Below are positions 1-6,316 of a DNA stretch of 7,758 bases, piece after piece. The notes beneath the pieces were generated by a model. That model was not told the origin of the DNA and ran no database searches. It saw only the letters and a program-made list of their open reading frames with translations. The position numbers were made by a program, and so were the translations under genes. Source of the DNA: Bacteroides sp. (GTDB lineage Bacteria; Bacteroidota; Bacteroidia; Bacteroidales; Bacteroidaceae); the NCBI GenBank assembly GCA_019412865.1, contig DXOJ01000519.1, positions 1 through 7,758 on the forward strand. The letters run 5' to 3'. The number at the start of each line of letters is the position of its first letter. Position 1 is the stretch's first letter.

Positions 1-25
1 CTAACCGATTTGCTTTCTTCTTCAT
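1..25 (-). CDS. N-terminus of a divergent gene, possibly exported protein (partial)
   Basis: Read on the minus strand, an ATG at 25-23 opens a frame that stays open to the window edge and encodes MKKKANRL. A short start with three lysines followed by the beginning of an apolar stretch resembles a signal-peptide n-region, but only eight codons are visible, so the product cannot be identified. Supporting context: a perfect Bacteroides -7 box on the minus strand (57-50) lies about 25 bp before this ATG, with phased repeats immediately upstream of it. Inference: a gene transcribed away from the rha operon that shares its control region. It could still be a chance ATG. Confidence 0.4.
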
Positions 26-49
26 TGTATAATTATTCTAAGAATGGCG

Positions 50-57
50 CAAAAGTA
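50..57 (-). promoter_or_regulatory. Putative -7 box of a divergent promoter
   Basis: The minus strand reads TACTTTTG here, a full match to the Bacteroides -7 consensus TAnnTTTG. Transcription would start near position 43 and leave a leader of about 18 nt before the ATG at 25. I see no good TTTG at the expected -33 position (around 77-82 on the + strand). That position is instead covered by the 21-bp-phased repeats, which suits an activator-dependent promoter. The 8-mer has four fixed positions, so a chance match is possible. Confidence 0.4.
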
Positions 58-108
58 TGCATTATTTCGGAGAAAAGATGCATAAAACCAAAGTTTTTTT
101 GCATAAAA
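58..108. repeat. Three direct repeats with exact 21-bp period (putative regulator sites)
   Basis: TGCATTATT (58-66), TGCATAAAA (79-87) and TGCATAAAA (100-108) occur at starts 58, 79 and 100, exactly 21 bp apart. All three copies therefore lie on the same face of the helix. The first copy abuts the minus-strand -7 box at 57-50 and the second covers its -33 position. Direct repeats with a two-turn period next to a promoter are typical of AraC-family half-sites. Inference: binding sites for RhaR or another regulator that activates the leftward gene. A looser copy, TGCTAAAC, lies at 119-126 but is out of phase by 2 bp. Confidence 0.5.
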
Positions 109-153
109 GTAAAAAATATGCTAAACGATGAGAGCCTGCTTTTCTGTTTTGTG

Positions 154-186
154 TCAAAATGTATACCCTTTCAATCAAAATACATA
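154..186 (+). promoter_or_regulatory. Putative RhaR operator: 21-bp-spaced direct repeat upstream of the rha promoter
   Basis: TCAAAATGTATA (154-165) and TCAAAATACATA (175-186) match at 10 of 12 positions and start exactly 21 bp apart. The downstream copy ends where the -33 element of the 210-217 promoter should lie (about 187-190), and no TTTG is seen there. Paired half-sites overlapping or abutting the -35/-33 region are the usual class II arrangement for AraC-family activators such as AraC (I1-I2) and E. coli RhaS. Assignment to RhaR is inferred from the gene neighbourhood. The core T(G/A)(C/T)ATA resembles the TGCATAA boxes at 58-108, so one protein may bind both sets. Confidence 0.55.
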
Positions 187-209
187 AGGAAAAGGAGGAG
201 GGAATCGCC

Positions 210-217
210 TATCTTTG
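210..217 (+). promoter_or_regulatory. -7 box of the rha operon promoter
   Basis: TATCTTTG matches the Bacteroides -7 consensus TAnnTTTG at every fixed position. The start point would lie near 223-225, leaving a leader of about 36-38 nt before the rhaB ATG at 261. No -33 TTTG is found about 20 bp upstream. Instead the two 21-bp-spaced half-sites end at 186, as expected for a promoter that depends on an activator. The leader is AT-rich and has no Shine-Dalgarno sequence near the ATG, which is normal for Bacteroides. Confidence 0.65.
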
Positions 218-260
218 CCATGTAGGTAAATGGATACCTTAAATATATAGACAGAATACC

Positions 261-1721
261 ATGAAACAAAACTTTTTTGCAGTCGACCTGGGCGCGACGA
301 GCGGCCGTACAATCTTAGGAACTTTCATTGAAGGCGGATTAAATCTGGAAGAGATTAATCGTTTTCCTAACCACCTGATTGAAGTGGGTGGACATTTCTA
401 TTGGGATATTTATGCATTATATCGTCACATTATTGACGGATTGAAGTTGGTTGCTCATCGTGGCGAATCCATTTCTTCTATCGGTATTGATACCTGGGGA
501 GTGGATTTTGTATGTGTCGGAAAAGACGGTAATTTGCTTCGCCAGCCTTATGCATATCGTGACCCACATACAGTAGGAGCACCGGAGGCTCTTTTCTCCC
601 GTATTTCCCGTAGCGAAGTGTATGGCAAAACGGGTATTCAGATTATGAATTTTAATTCACTTTTCCAATTAGATACTTTACGGCGCAATCATGACAGTGC
701 GTTGGAGGCGGCAGATAAAATTCTGTTTATGCCGGATGCGTTGAGTTATATGCTTACCGGAGAGATGGTGACGGAATATACGATTGCTTCGACAGCCCAG
801 CTGGTGAATGCACAGACACGACGTTTGGAGCCGGAGTTGCTGAAAGCGGTAGGATTGAGTGAGAAGAATTTCGGCCGTTTTGTATTCCCGGGTGAAAAGG
901 TGGGAGTATTGACGGAAGAAGTGCAAAAGATAACCGGACTGGGTGCAATTCCTGTGATTGCGGTAGCCGGCCATGATACCGCTTCTGCTGTTGCTGCCGT
1001 TCCGGCATTGGATCGCAACTTTGCTTATTTGAGTAGCGGAACCTGGTCACTGATGGGAGTTGAAACGGATGCTCCGGTGATTAATGCCGAAACGGAAGCG
1101 TTGAACTTTACCAATGAAGGTGGTGTGGAAGGAACTATCCGTCTATTGAAGAATATCTGTGGAATGTGGTTGCTGGAACGTTGCCGTCTGAATTGGGGAG
1201 ATACAAGTTATCCTGAATTAATCAGTGAGGCGGATGCTTGTGAACCGTTCCGTAGTCTGATTAATCCGGATGATGACTGTTTCGCGAATCCTGCGGACAT
1301 GGAAAAAGCTATTACAGAATATTGCCGGGCTACCGGACAGTCGGTTCCCGAGAAACGCGGACAAGTAGTGCGTTGCATCTTTGAAAGTTTGGCTTTGCGT
1401 TATCGCCAGGTGTTGGAGAGTTTGCGTTCACTTTCTCCCCGTCCGATTGAAACATTGCAGGTGATTGGCGGAGGTAGCCGGAATGATTTGCTGAACCAGT
1501 TTACTGCCAATGCGATAGGAATTCCTGTGGTAGCCGGTCCATCTGAAGCAACAGCCATCGGTAATGTGATGATTCAGGCCATGGCGGCAGGCGAAGCGAC
1601 GGATGTTGCCGGTATGCGGCAGTTAATTAACCGTTCTATCCCGTTGAAGACTTATCAACCACAAGACACGGAAGCTTGGGATGCGGCTTATATCCATTTT
1701 AAAAATTGCGTTCGGAAATAA
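261..1721 (+). CDS. rhaB: L-rhamnulokinase (RhaB; RhaK in Bacteroides naming)
   Basis: Cytoplasmic ATP-dependent kinase that converts L-rhamnulose to L-rhamnulose-1-phosphate, the committing step of the pathway. The 486 residues match the size of E. coli RhaB (489) and the two-domain FGGY carbohydrate kinase fold. The N-terminal phosphate-binding DLGATSGR lies at residues 9-16. GIDTWG (75-80) belongs to the sugar-binding domain. GHDTASA (237-243) holds Asp239, the expected catalytic base. SGTWS (259-263) and GGGSRN (403-408) are nucleotide-site motifs of the C-terminal domain. The ATG is fixed by an in-frame TAA at 240-242 with no other ATG between, and by the family's short N-terminus. It is the first gene of the operon, 46 bp before rhaA, with no terminator or obvious promoter in that gap. 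Specificity for rhamnulose rather than fuculose or xylulose is supported by the neighbouring genes. Confidence 0.97.
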   Translation: MKQNFFAVDLGATSGRTILGTFIEGGLNLEEINRFPNHLIEVGGHFYWDIYALYRHIIDGLKLVAHRGESISSIGIDTWGVDFVCVGKDGNLLRQPYAYRDPHTVGAPEALFSRISRSEVYGKTGIQIMNFNSLFQLDTLRRNHDSALEAADKILFMPDALSYMLTGEMVTEYTIASTAQLVNAQTRRLEPELLKAVGLSEKNFGRFVFPGEKVGVLTEEVQKITGLGAIPVIAVAGHDTASAVAAVPALDRNFAYLSSGTWSLMGVETDAPVINAETEALNFTNEGGVEGTIRLLKNICGMWLLERCRLNWGDTSYPELISEADACEPFRSLINPDDDCFANPADMEKAITEYCRATGQSVPEKRGQVVRCIFESLALRYRQVLESLRSLSPRPIETLQVIGGGSRNDLLNQFTANAIGIPVVAGPSEATAIGNVMIQAMAAGEATDVAGMRQLINRSIPLKTYQPQDTEAWDAAYIHFKNCVRK

Positions 1722-1767
1722 ATAGAACGATCGACAGAATAATCATTTTTAAAACTAATAGAATATC

Positions 1768-3024
1768 ATGAAAAAAGAAGAACTGATTCAGAAAGCGTAT
1801 GAAATTGCTGTGGAACGTTATGCAGCAGTAGGTGTAGACACCGAAAAAGTATTGAAAACTATGCAGGATTTTCATCTGTCACTTCACTGCTGGCAGGCTG
1901 ATGACGTTACAGGATTTGAAGTACAGGCCGGTTCATTGACCGGAGGTATCCAGGCAACCGGTAATTATCCGGGCAAAGCTCGTAACATTGATGAACTGCG
2001 TGCTGACATCTTGAAAGCTGCTTCTTATATCCCGGGTACTCATCGTTTGAACTTGCATGAAATCTATGGAGATTTCCAAGGTAAGGTGGTAGACCGTGAC
2101 CAAGTGGAACCGGAACATTTCAAGAGTTGGATAGAATGGGGTAAAGAACATAACATGAAACTTGACTTCAACTCTACTTCTTTCTCTCATCCGAAATCAG
2201 GTGACTTGTCACTTTCTAATCCTGATGAAGGTATCCGTCAGTTCTGGATTGAACATACCAAACGTTGTCGTGCAGTTGCAGAAGAAATGGGTAAGGCACA
2301 GGGCGATCCATGTATCATGAACCTTTGGGTGCATGACGGAAGCAAGGATATCACTGTAAACCGAATGAAATATCGTGCGTTGTTGAAAGATTCTTTGGAT
2401 CAGATTTTCGCTACCGAATATAAGAATATGAAAGATTGTATCGAATCTAAGGTGTTCGGTATCGGTCTGGAAAGCTACACGGTAGGTTCTAACGATTTCT
2501 ATATCGGTTACGGTGCTTCTCGCAATAAGATGATTACTTTGGATACCGGTCACTTCCACCCGACAGAAAGTGTAGCTGATAAAGTATCTTCACTATTGCT
2601 TTATGTTCCTGAATTGATGTTGCACGTAAGCCGTCCGGTTCGTTGGGATTCAGACCACGTAACTATCATGGATGACCCGACTATGGAACTGTTCAGCGAA
2701 ATCGTTCGTTGCGGTGCTTTGGACCGTGTACATTATGGTCTTGACTATTTCGACGCATCTATCAACCGTATTGGCGCTTATGTGATTGGTAGCCGTGCAG
2801 CACAGAAATGTATGACTCGTGCTTTGCTCGAACCGATTGCGAAGTTGCGTGAATACGAAGCAAACGGACAGGGATTCCAGCGTTTGGCTCTGCTCGAAGA
2901 AGAAAAAGTGCTGCCTTGGAATGCAGTTTGGGATATGTTCTGCTTGAAGAATAATGTTCCTGTAGGTGAAGATTTCATCGCAGAAATCGAAAAGTACGAA
3001 GCCGAAGTAACTTCTAAACGATAA
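1768..3024 (+). CDS. rhaA: L-rhamnose isomerase (RhaA; RhaI in Bacteroides naming)
   Basis: Interconverts L-rhamnose and L-rhamnulose in the cytoplasm using a divalent metal, usually Mn2+. Its 418 residues compare with 419 for E. coli RhaA, so the gene is full length. The TIM-barrel metal ligands are visible at matching positions: His262 in LDTGHFHP (258-265), and Asp294 and Asp296 in VRWDSDH (291-297). Other family signatures are LHCWQADDV (39-47), the glycine-rich GGIQATGNYPG (59-69) and the MNLWVHDGSKD stretch (184-194). The chosen ATG gives MKKEELIQKAYEIA, the normal family N-terminus. It lies 46 bp after rhaB and only 3 bp before rhaT, so all three are probably on one transcript. No truncation or odd residue was seen. 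Confidence 0.98.
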   Translation: MKKEELIQKAYEIAVERYAAVGVDTEKVLKTMQDFHLSLHCWQADDVTGFEVQAGSLTGGIQATGNYPGKARNIDELRADILKAASYIPGTHRLNLHEIYGDFQGKVVDRDQVEPEHFKSWIEWGKEHNMKLDFNSTSFSHPKSGDLSLSNPDEGIRQFWIEHTKRCRAVAEEMGKAQGDPCIMNLWVHDGSKDITVNRMKYRALLKDSLDQIFATEYKNMKDCIESKVFGIGLESYTVGSNDFYIGYGASRNKMITLDTGHFHPTESVADKVSSLLLYVPELMLHVSRPVRWDSDHVTIMDDPTMELFSEIVRCGALDRVHYGLDYFDASINRIGAYVIGSRAAQKCMTRALLEPIAKLREYEANGQGFQRLALLEEEKVLPWNAVWDMFCLKNNVPVGEDFIAEIEKYEAEVTSKR

Positions 3025-3027
3025 GTT

Positions 3028-4047
3028 ATGGATATTTTAATCGGCTTATTGATTATAGCCATCGGTAGCTTTTGCCAGTCCAGTTCTTATGTGCCTATTA
3101 AAAAGGTAAAGGAATGGAGCTGGGAAAGCTTCTGGTTAATACAAGGTGTATTTGCTTGGTTAGTGTTCCCGTTTCTGGGTTCACTACTGGGTGTACCCCA
3201 AGAGAGCAGTTTGTTCGACTTGTGGGGAGCGGGAGGTGCTGGAATGAGCATCTTTTATGGTATATTGTGGGGAGTAGGAGGTTTGACTTTCGGGCTTTCC
3301 ATGCGCTATTTGGGGGTTGCACTGGGACAGAGTATCTCATTAGGGACTTGTGCCGGTTTCGGAACCCTTCTTCCGGCTCTTTTTGCAGGTACAAACTTGT
3401 TTGAAGGTAACGGGCTGATTCTTTTGTTGGGTGTTTGCATCACGTTGGCAGGTATTGCTATTATCGGGTATGCCGGTAGTTTGCGTGCGCAAAACATGAG
3501 CGAAGAAGAAAAACGTGCTGCTGTAAAAGACTTTGCATTGACAAAAGGGTTATTGGTTGCACTCCTGGCCGGTGTCATGAGTGCTTGCTTCGCTTTGGGA
3601 CTGGATGCAGGAACACCTATCAAGGAAGCTGCCTTAGCCGGTGGAGTGGAAGGACTTTACGCCGGTCTCCCGGTGATTTTCCTGGTTACATTTGGCGGGT
3701 TCCTGACAAATGCAGTTTACTGCCTGCAACAGAATGTGGCTAATAAATCGATGGGTGACTATGCTAAAGGAAAAGTCTGGGGCAATAATTTAGTTTTTTG
3801 TGCGTTGGCTGGCGTATTATGGTACATGCAGTTCTTCGGACTGGAAATGGGTAAGAGTTTCCTTGCGGAAAGTCCGGTATTGCTGGCTTTCTCCTGGTGT
3901 ATTTTGATGGCATTGAATGTCACATTTAGTAATGTTTGGGGAATTATTCTGAAAGAATGGAAAGGTGTGTCAAACAAGACCATAACTGTGCTGATAGCTG
4001 GTCTGATCGTACTTATCTTCTCATTAGTGTTCCCAAATTTGTTTTAA
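3028..4047 (+). CDS. rhaT: L-rhamnose-proton symporter (RhaT; RhaP in Bacteroides naming)
   Basis: Inner-membrane permease that imports L-rhamnose with protons; it belongs to the RhaT family of the drug/metabolite transporter superfamily. The 339 residues (E. coli RhaT has 344) form about ten hydrophobic segments, roughly at 3-20, 34-54, 70-90, 96-115, 128-148, 173-192, 210-235, 255-272, 282-308 and 318-337. A charged loop (NMSEEEKRAAVKD, 156-168) splits the two halves. The N-terminal YVPIKKVKEWSWESFW (21-36) is the family signature, close to the YAPFKKVKKWSWE stretch of E. coli RhaT. The ATG follows the rhaA stop by 3 bp, so translation is probably coupled. No signal peptide is expected, since the first segment is a membrane anchor. 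A 93-bp gap with a stem-loop separates it from rhaD. Confidence 0.95.
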   Translation: MDILIGLLIIAIGSFCQSSSYVPIKKVKEWSWESFWLIQGVFAWLVFPFLGSLLGVPQESSLFDLWGAGGAGMSIFYGILWGVGGLTFGLSMRYLGVALGQSISLGTCAGFGTLLPALFAGTNLFEGNGLILLLGVCITLAGIAIIGYAGSLRAQNMSEEEKRAAVKDFALTKGLLVALLAGVMSACFALGLDAGTPIKEAALAGGVEGLYAGLPVIFLVTFGGFLTNAVYCLQQNVANKSMGDYAKGKVWGNNLVFCALAGVLWYMQFFGLEMGKSFLAESPVLLAFSWCILMALNVTFSNVWGIILKEWKGVSNKTITVLIAGLIVLIFSLVFPNLF

Positions 4048-4052
4048 AAAAT

Positions 4053-4123
4053 TTAGGTGTGGATTACATGGATTACGCGGTTTTTTTATAACTTGCGGCA
4101 AAATCAGTGTAATCCATGCCTAA
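4053..4123. repeat. Intercistronic palindromic element, 16-bp stem
   Basis: The left arm TTAGGTGTGGATTACA (4053-4068) pairs along its full length with TGTAATCCATGCCTAA (4108-4123): 14 Watson-Crick pairs plus two G-U wobbles, around a 39-nt loop. The loop starts with a second copy of TGGATTAC (4069-4076), so the right arm has two possible partners. A run of seven T follows GCGG at 4081-4087 inside the loop. The element fills most of the 93-bp rhaT-rhaD gap and does not end in a T-run, so it is not a standard terminator. Candidate roles (inference): mRNA-stabilising hairpin between the permease and aldolase cistrons, or a dispersed REP/MITE-like repeat. Confidence 0.6.
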
Positions 4124-4140
4124 TTAAAATTATATATAGA

Positions 4141-4950
4141 ATGAAATCAATTTTAGAGAATCGTCCGGGACTTGCCAAAGAAGTAAATAAGGTAGCAGAA
4201 GTTGCCGGATACTTGTGGCAGAAAGGATGGGCTGAACGTAACGGTGGTAATATCACTGTTAATATCACAGAGTTTGTAGACGATGAAATCCGTCAGATGA
4301 AACCGATCAGTGAAGTTAAACCTATCGGTGTGACTCTTCCTTATCTGAAAGGATGCTATTTCTACTGCAAGGGAACTAATAAGCGCATGCGCGATTTGGC
4401 TCGTTGGCCAATGGAGAATGGTTCGGTGATCCGTATTCTGGACGACTGTGCCAGCTACGTAATTATTGCGGACGAGGCTGTGGCTCCGACATCGGAATTA
4501 CCTTCTCACTTGAGCGTGCATAATGACCTGTTGAGTAAAAACTCTCCTTATAAAGCGTCTGTACATACACACCCGATTGAACTGATTGCCATGACACATT
4601 GCCCGAAGTTCCTGGAAAAAGATGTGGCTACCAATCTGTTGTGGAGTATGATTCCCGAAACAAAGGCATTCTGCCCGCGTGGTTTGGGTATTATTCCTTA
4701 TAAATTGCCTAGTTCTGTAGAACTGGCGGAAGCTACCATCAAGGAATTGCAGGATTACGATGTTGTGATGTGGGAGAAACATGGTGTATTTGCAGTAGAT
4801 TGCGATGCGATGCAGGCGTTCGACCAGATCGATGTACTTAATAAATCGGCTCTCATCTATATCGCAGCGAAAAATATGGGCTTCGAGCCGGATGGTATGA
4901 GTCAGGAACAGATGAAAGAAATGACAGTTGCTTTCAATCTGCCTAAATAA
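4141..4950 (+). CDS. rhaD: Rhamnulose-1-phosphate aldolase (RhaD; RhaA in Bacteroides naming)
   Basis: Cytoplasmic zinc-dependent class II aldolase that splits L-rhamnulose-1-phosphate into dihydroxyacetone phosphate and L-lactaldehyde. I start it at the ATG at 4141, which gives 269 residues, close to E. coli RhaD (274). The frame is open upstream to a GTG at 4057, but those 28 codons come from the palindromic element and encode nothing resembling the family. The zinc ligands are His142 and His144 in VHTHPIELIAMTH (141-153) and His214 in WEKHGVF (211-217). The catalytic Glu119 lies in APTSELPSHL (115-124). NGGNIT (34-39) matches the phosphate-binding turn of the aldolase II family. It is flanked on both sides by stem-loop-bearing gaps, so its expression may be set separately from its neighbours. 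Rhamnulose rather than fuculose substrate follows from the length and the operon. Confidence 0.96.
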   Translation: MKSILENRPGLAKEVNKVAEVAGYLWQKGWAERNGGNITVNITEFVDDEIRQMKPISEVKPIGVTLPYLKGCYFYCKGTNKRMRDLARWPMENGSVIRILDDCASYVIIADEAVAPTSELPSHLSVHNDLLSKNSPYKASVHTHPIELIAMTHCPKFLEKDVATNLLWSMIPETKAFCPRGLGIIPYKLPSSVELAEATIKELQDYDVVMWEKHGVFAVDCDAMQAFDQIDVLNKSALIYIAAKNMGFEPDGMSQEQMKEMTVAFNLPK

Positions 4951-4985
4951 TATTTTTACCAGTCATTGAATTTATCAACTTTAGC

Positions 4986-5022
4986 AACCGCAGCATTTTC
5001 TACCCTGGAAGGTGTTGCGGTT
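4986..5022 (+). other. Strong stem-loop in the rhaD-fucO gap
   Basis: AACCGCAGCA (4986-4995) pairs with TGTTGCGGTT (5013-5022), and the helix continues inward through UUUUCUA (4996-5002) with UGGAAGG (5006-5012). This gives one uninterrupted 17-bp hairpin, including several G-U pairs, closed by a CCC loop. It is followed by AACCCTTTAAAC and not a T-run, so it is not a typical intrinsic terminator. It sits 25 nt before the fucO ATG. Possible roles (inference): protection of the upstream mRNA from 3' decay, partial termination, or control of fucO translation. Confidence 0.6.
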
Positions 5023-5047
5023 AACCCTTTAAACAAATAGCACAACC

Positions 5048-6202
5048 ATGAATCGCATTATTTTAAACGAAACTTCTTACTTCGGTGCCGGATGCCGGAG
5101 TGTGATTGCTGTGGAAGCAGCCAGACGTGGCTTTAAGAAAGCCTTTTTTGTAACGGATAAAGACTTGATTAAGTTTGGAGTAGCTGCCGAAATCATTAAA
5201 GTATTTGATGAAAACCAGATACCTTACGAACTTTATAGTGATGTAAAAGCCAATCCAACGATTGCAAATGTGCAAAACGGTGTGGCTGCTTACAAAGCTT
5301 CCGGAGCTGATTTTATCGTAGCTTTGGGGGGTGGCTCTTCTATCGATACTGCCAAAGGAATCGGTATTGTTGTGAATAACCCGGATTTTGCAGATGTGAA
5401 GTCTCTGGAGGGTGTAGCTGATACCAAACACAAAGCTGTACCTACCTTTGCACTGCCTACTACTGCCGGAACGGCTGCCGAGGTAACTATCAATTATGTG
5501 ATTATTGATGAAGATGCCCGTAAGAAGATGGTTTGCGTAGACCCGAACGACATCCCTGCCGTGGCTATCGTAGACCCTGAACTGATGTACTCGATGCCGA
5601 AGGGGCTGACTGCCGCTACCGGTATGGATGCTTTGACACATGCCATCGAAAGTTATATTACTCCGGGTGCTTGGGTAATGAGCGATATGTTCGAATTGAA
5701 GGCTATTGAGATGATTGCACAAAATCTGAAAGCAGCCGTAGACAATGGTAAAGATGTGGCAGCTCGCGAAACAATGTCGCAGGCACAATATATTGCCGGT
5801 ATGGGATTCTCGAATGTCGGTTTGGGAATAGTTCACTCAATGGCTCATCCGTTGGGTGCATTCTATGATACTCCTCATGGGGTAGCCAATGCTTTGCTGT
5901 TGCCGTATGTGATGGAATACAATGCTGAATCTCCGGCAGCTCCGAAATATATCCATATTGCGAAAGCAATGGGAGTGGACACTACCGGAATGAGTGAAGC
6001 AGAGGGCGTTGAAGCTGCTATTGAAGCTGTGAAAGCACTTTCTATCAGCATTAATATCCCGCAGAAATTGCATGAAATCAATGTGAAAGAAGAAGACATT
6101 CCTGCATTGGCTGTAGCTGCTTTCAATGATGTTTGTACAGGTGGTAATCCTCGTCCTACTTCGGTAGCGGATATTGAAGCCTTGTATCATAAAGCATTCT
6201 AA
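5048..6202 (+). CDS. fucO: Lactaldehyde reductase / L-1,2-propanediol oxidoreductase (FucO type; RhaO in Bacteroides naming)
   Basis: Iron-dependent group III alcohol dehydrogenase that reduces the L-lactaldehyde from RhaD to L-1,2-propanediol using NADH, regenerating NAD+ when no external electron acceptor is available. Its 384 residues match E. coli FucO (383). The N-terminal nucleotide domain shows VTDKDL (35-40), whose Asp37 favours NADH over NADPH, and GGGSSID (94-100). The iron ligands are all present: Asp194 and His198 in TGMDALTHAIESY (191-203), His263 in IVHSMAHPLG (261-270) and His277 in DTPHGVANA (274-282). It is the last gene of the operon, 97 bp after rhaD, and is followed by a strong terminator. 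The rhamnose context fixes the probable substrate; sequence alone would also allow a general 1,2-diol dehydrogenase. Confidence 0.95.
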   Translation: MNRIILNETSYFGAGCRSVIAVEAARRGFKKAFFVTDKDLIKFGVAAEIIKVFDENQIPYELYSDVKANPTIANVQNGVAAYKASGADFIVALGGGSSIDTAKGIGIVVNNPDFADVKSLEGVADTKHKAVPTFALPTTAGTAAEVTINYVIIDEDARKKMVCVDPNDIPAVAIVDPELMYSMPKGLTAATGMDALTHAIESYITPGAWVMSDMFELKAIEMIAQNLKAAVDNGKDVAARETMSQAQYIAGMGFSNVGLGIVHSMAHPLGAFYDTPHGVANALLLPYVMEYNAESPAAPKYIHIAKAMGVDTTGMSEAEGVEAAIEAVKALSISINIPQKLHEINVKEEDIPALAVAAFNDVCTGGNPRPTSVADIEALYHKAF

Positions 6203-6232
6203 ATCTCGTCATAATAAAGTTTGTTTTTATAT

Positions 6233-6275
6233 AAACATCCGGAGATACTTGAAAGTATGCTCCGGATGTTTTTTT
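6233..6275 (+). terminator. Intrinsic terminator of the rha operon
   Basis: AAACATCCGGAG (6233-6244) pairs perfectly with CTCCGGATGTTT (6260-6271). The stem is extended by ATACTT/AAGTAT (6245-6250 with 6253-6258) with one bulged G at 6259 and a 2-nt turn. Seven T residues run from 6269 to 6275. It lies 30 bp after the fucO stop and about 34 bp before the rhaR -7 box, so it isolates rhaR from read-through of the operon. Confidence 0.92.
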
Positions 6276-6308
6276 ATACCCTTGCGTGTGTTTTCTGAAA
6301 ATAATTCC

Positions 6309-6316
6309 TATTTTTG
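6309..6316 (+). promoter_or_regulatory. -7 box of the rhaR promoter
   Basis: TATTTTTG fits TAnnTTTG exactly. The start point would be near 6322-6324, about 24 nt before the rhaR ATG. The -33 region is weak: TGTG at 6287-6290 is the nearest candidate, 18 bp upstream. The box lies between a strong terminator and the regulator gene, which supports separate, probably low-level expression of rhaR. An exact 8-bp inverted repeat, GTGTTTTC (6288-6295) and GAAAACAC (6333-6340), flanks it. Confidence 0.55.

Noticed and set aside
186..202. Purine-rich GGAGGAGG stretch resembling a strong Shine-Dalgarno site
   Set aside because: It lies upstream of the -7 box and so is not in the predicted mRNA. It is about 60 nt from the rhaB ATG, and the nearest ATG (220-222) is followed immediately by a stop codon.
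10..225. 71-codon open frame across the promoter region
   Set aside because: It runs through the repeats and the -7 box, has low-complexity Lys/Ser/Cys-rich composition, resembles no family, and would have to be transcribed from further upstream, against the divergent arrangement.
4057..4140. 28-codon N-terminal extension of the aldolase from a GTG start
   Set aside because: It is encoded by the palindromic element and has no family resemblance. The ATG at 4141 gives the expected N-terminus and a length close to E. coli RhaD.
4951..5047. Possible internal promoter for fucO
   Set aside because: The closest -7 candidate is TATTTTTA at 4951-4958, which lacks the final G and has no -33 partner I can support. 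fucO is more simply read from the operon promoter.
5063..5836. 257-codon minus-strand open frame inside fucO
   Set aside because: Antisense shadow of fucO, whose iron ligands and NAD motifs are all intact. The shadow is rich in His, Ser and Cys and has no recognisable domain.
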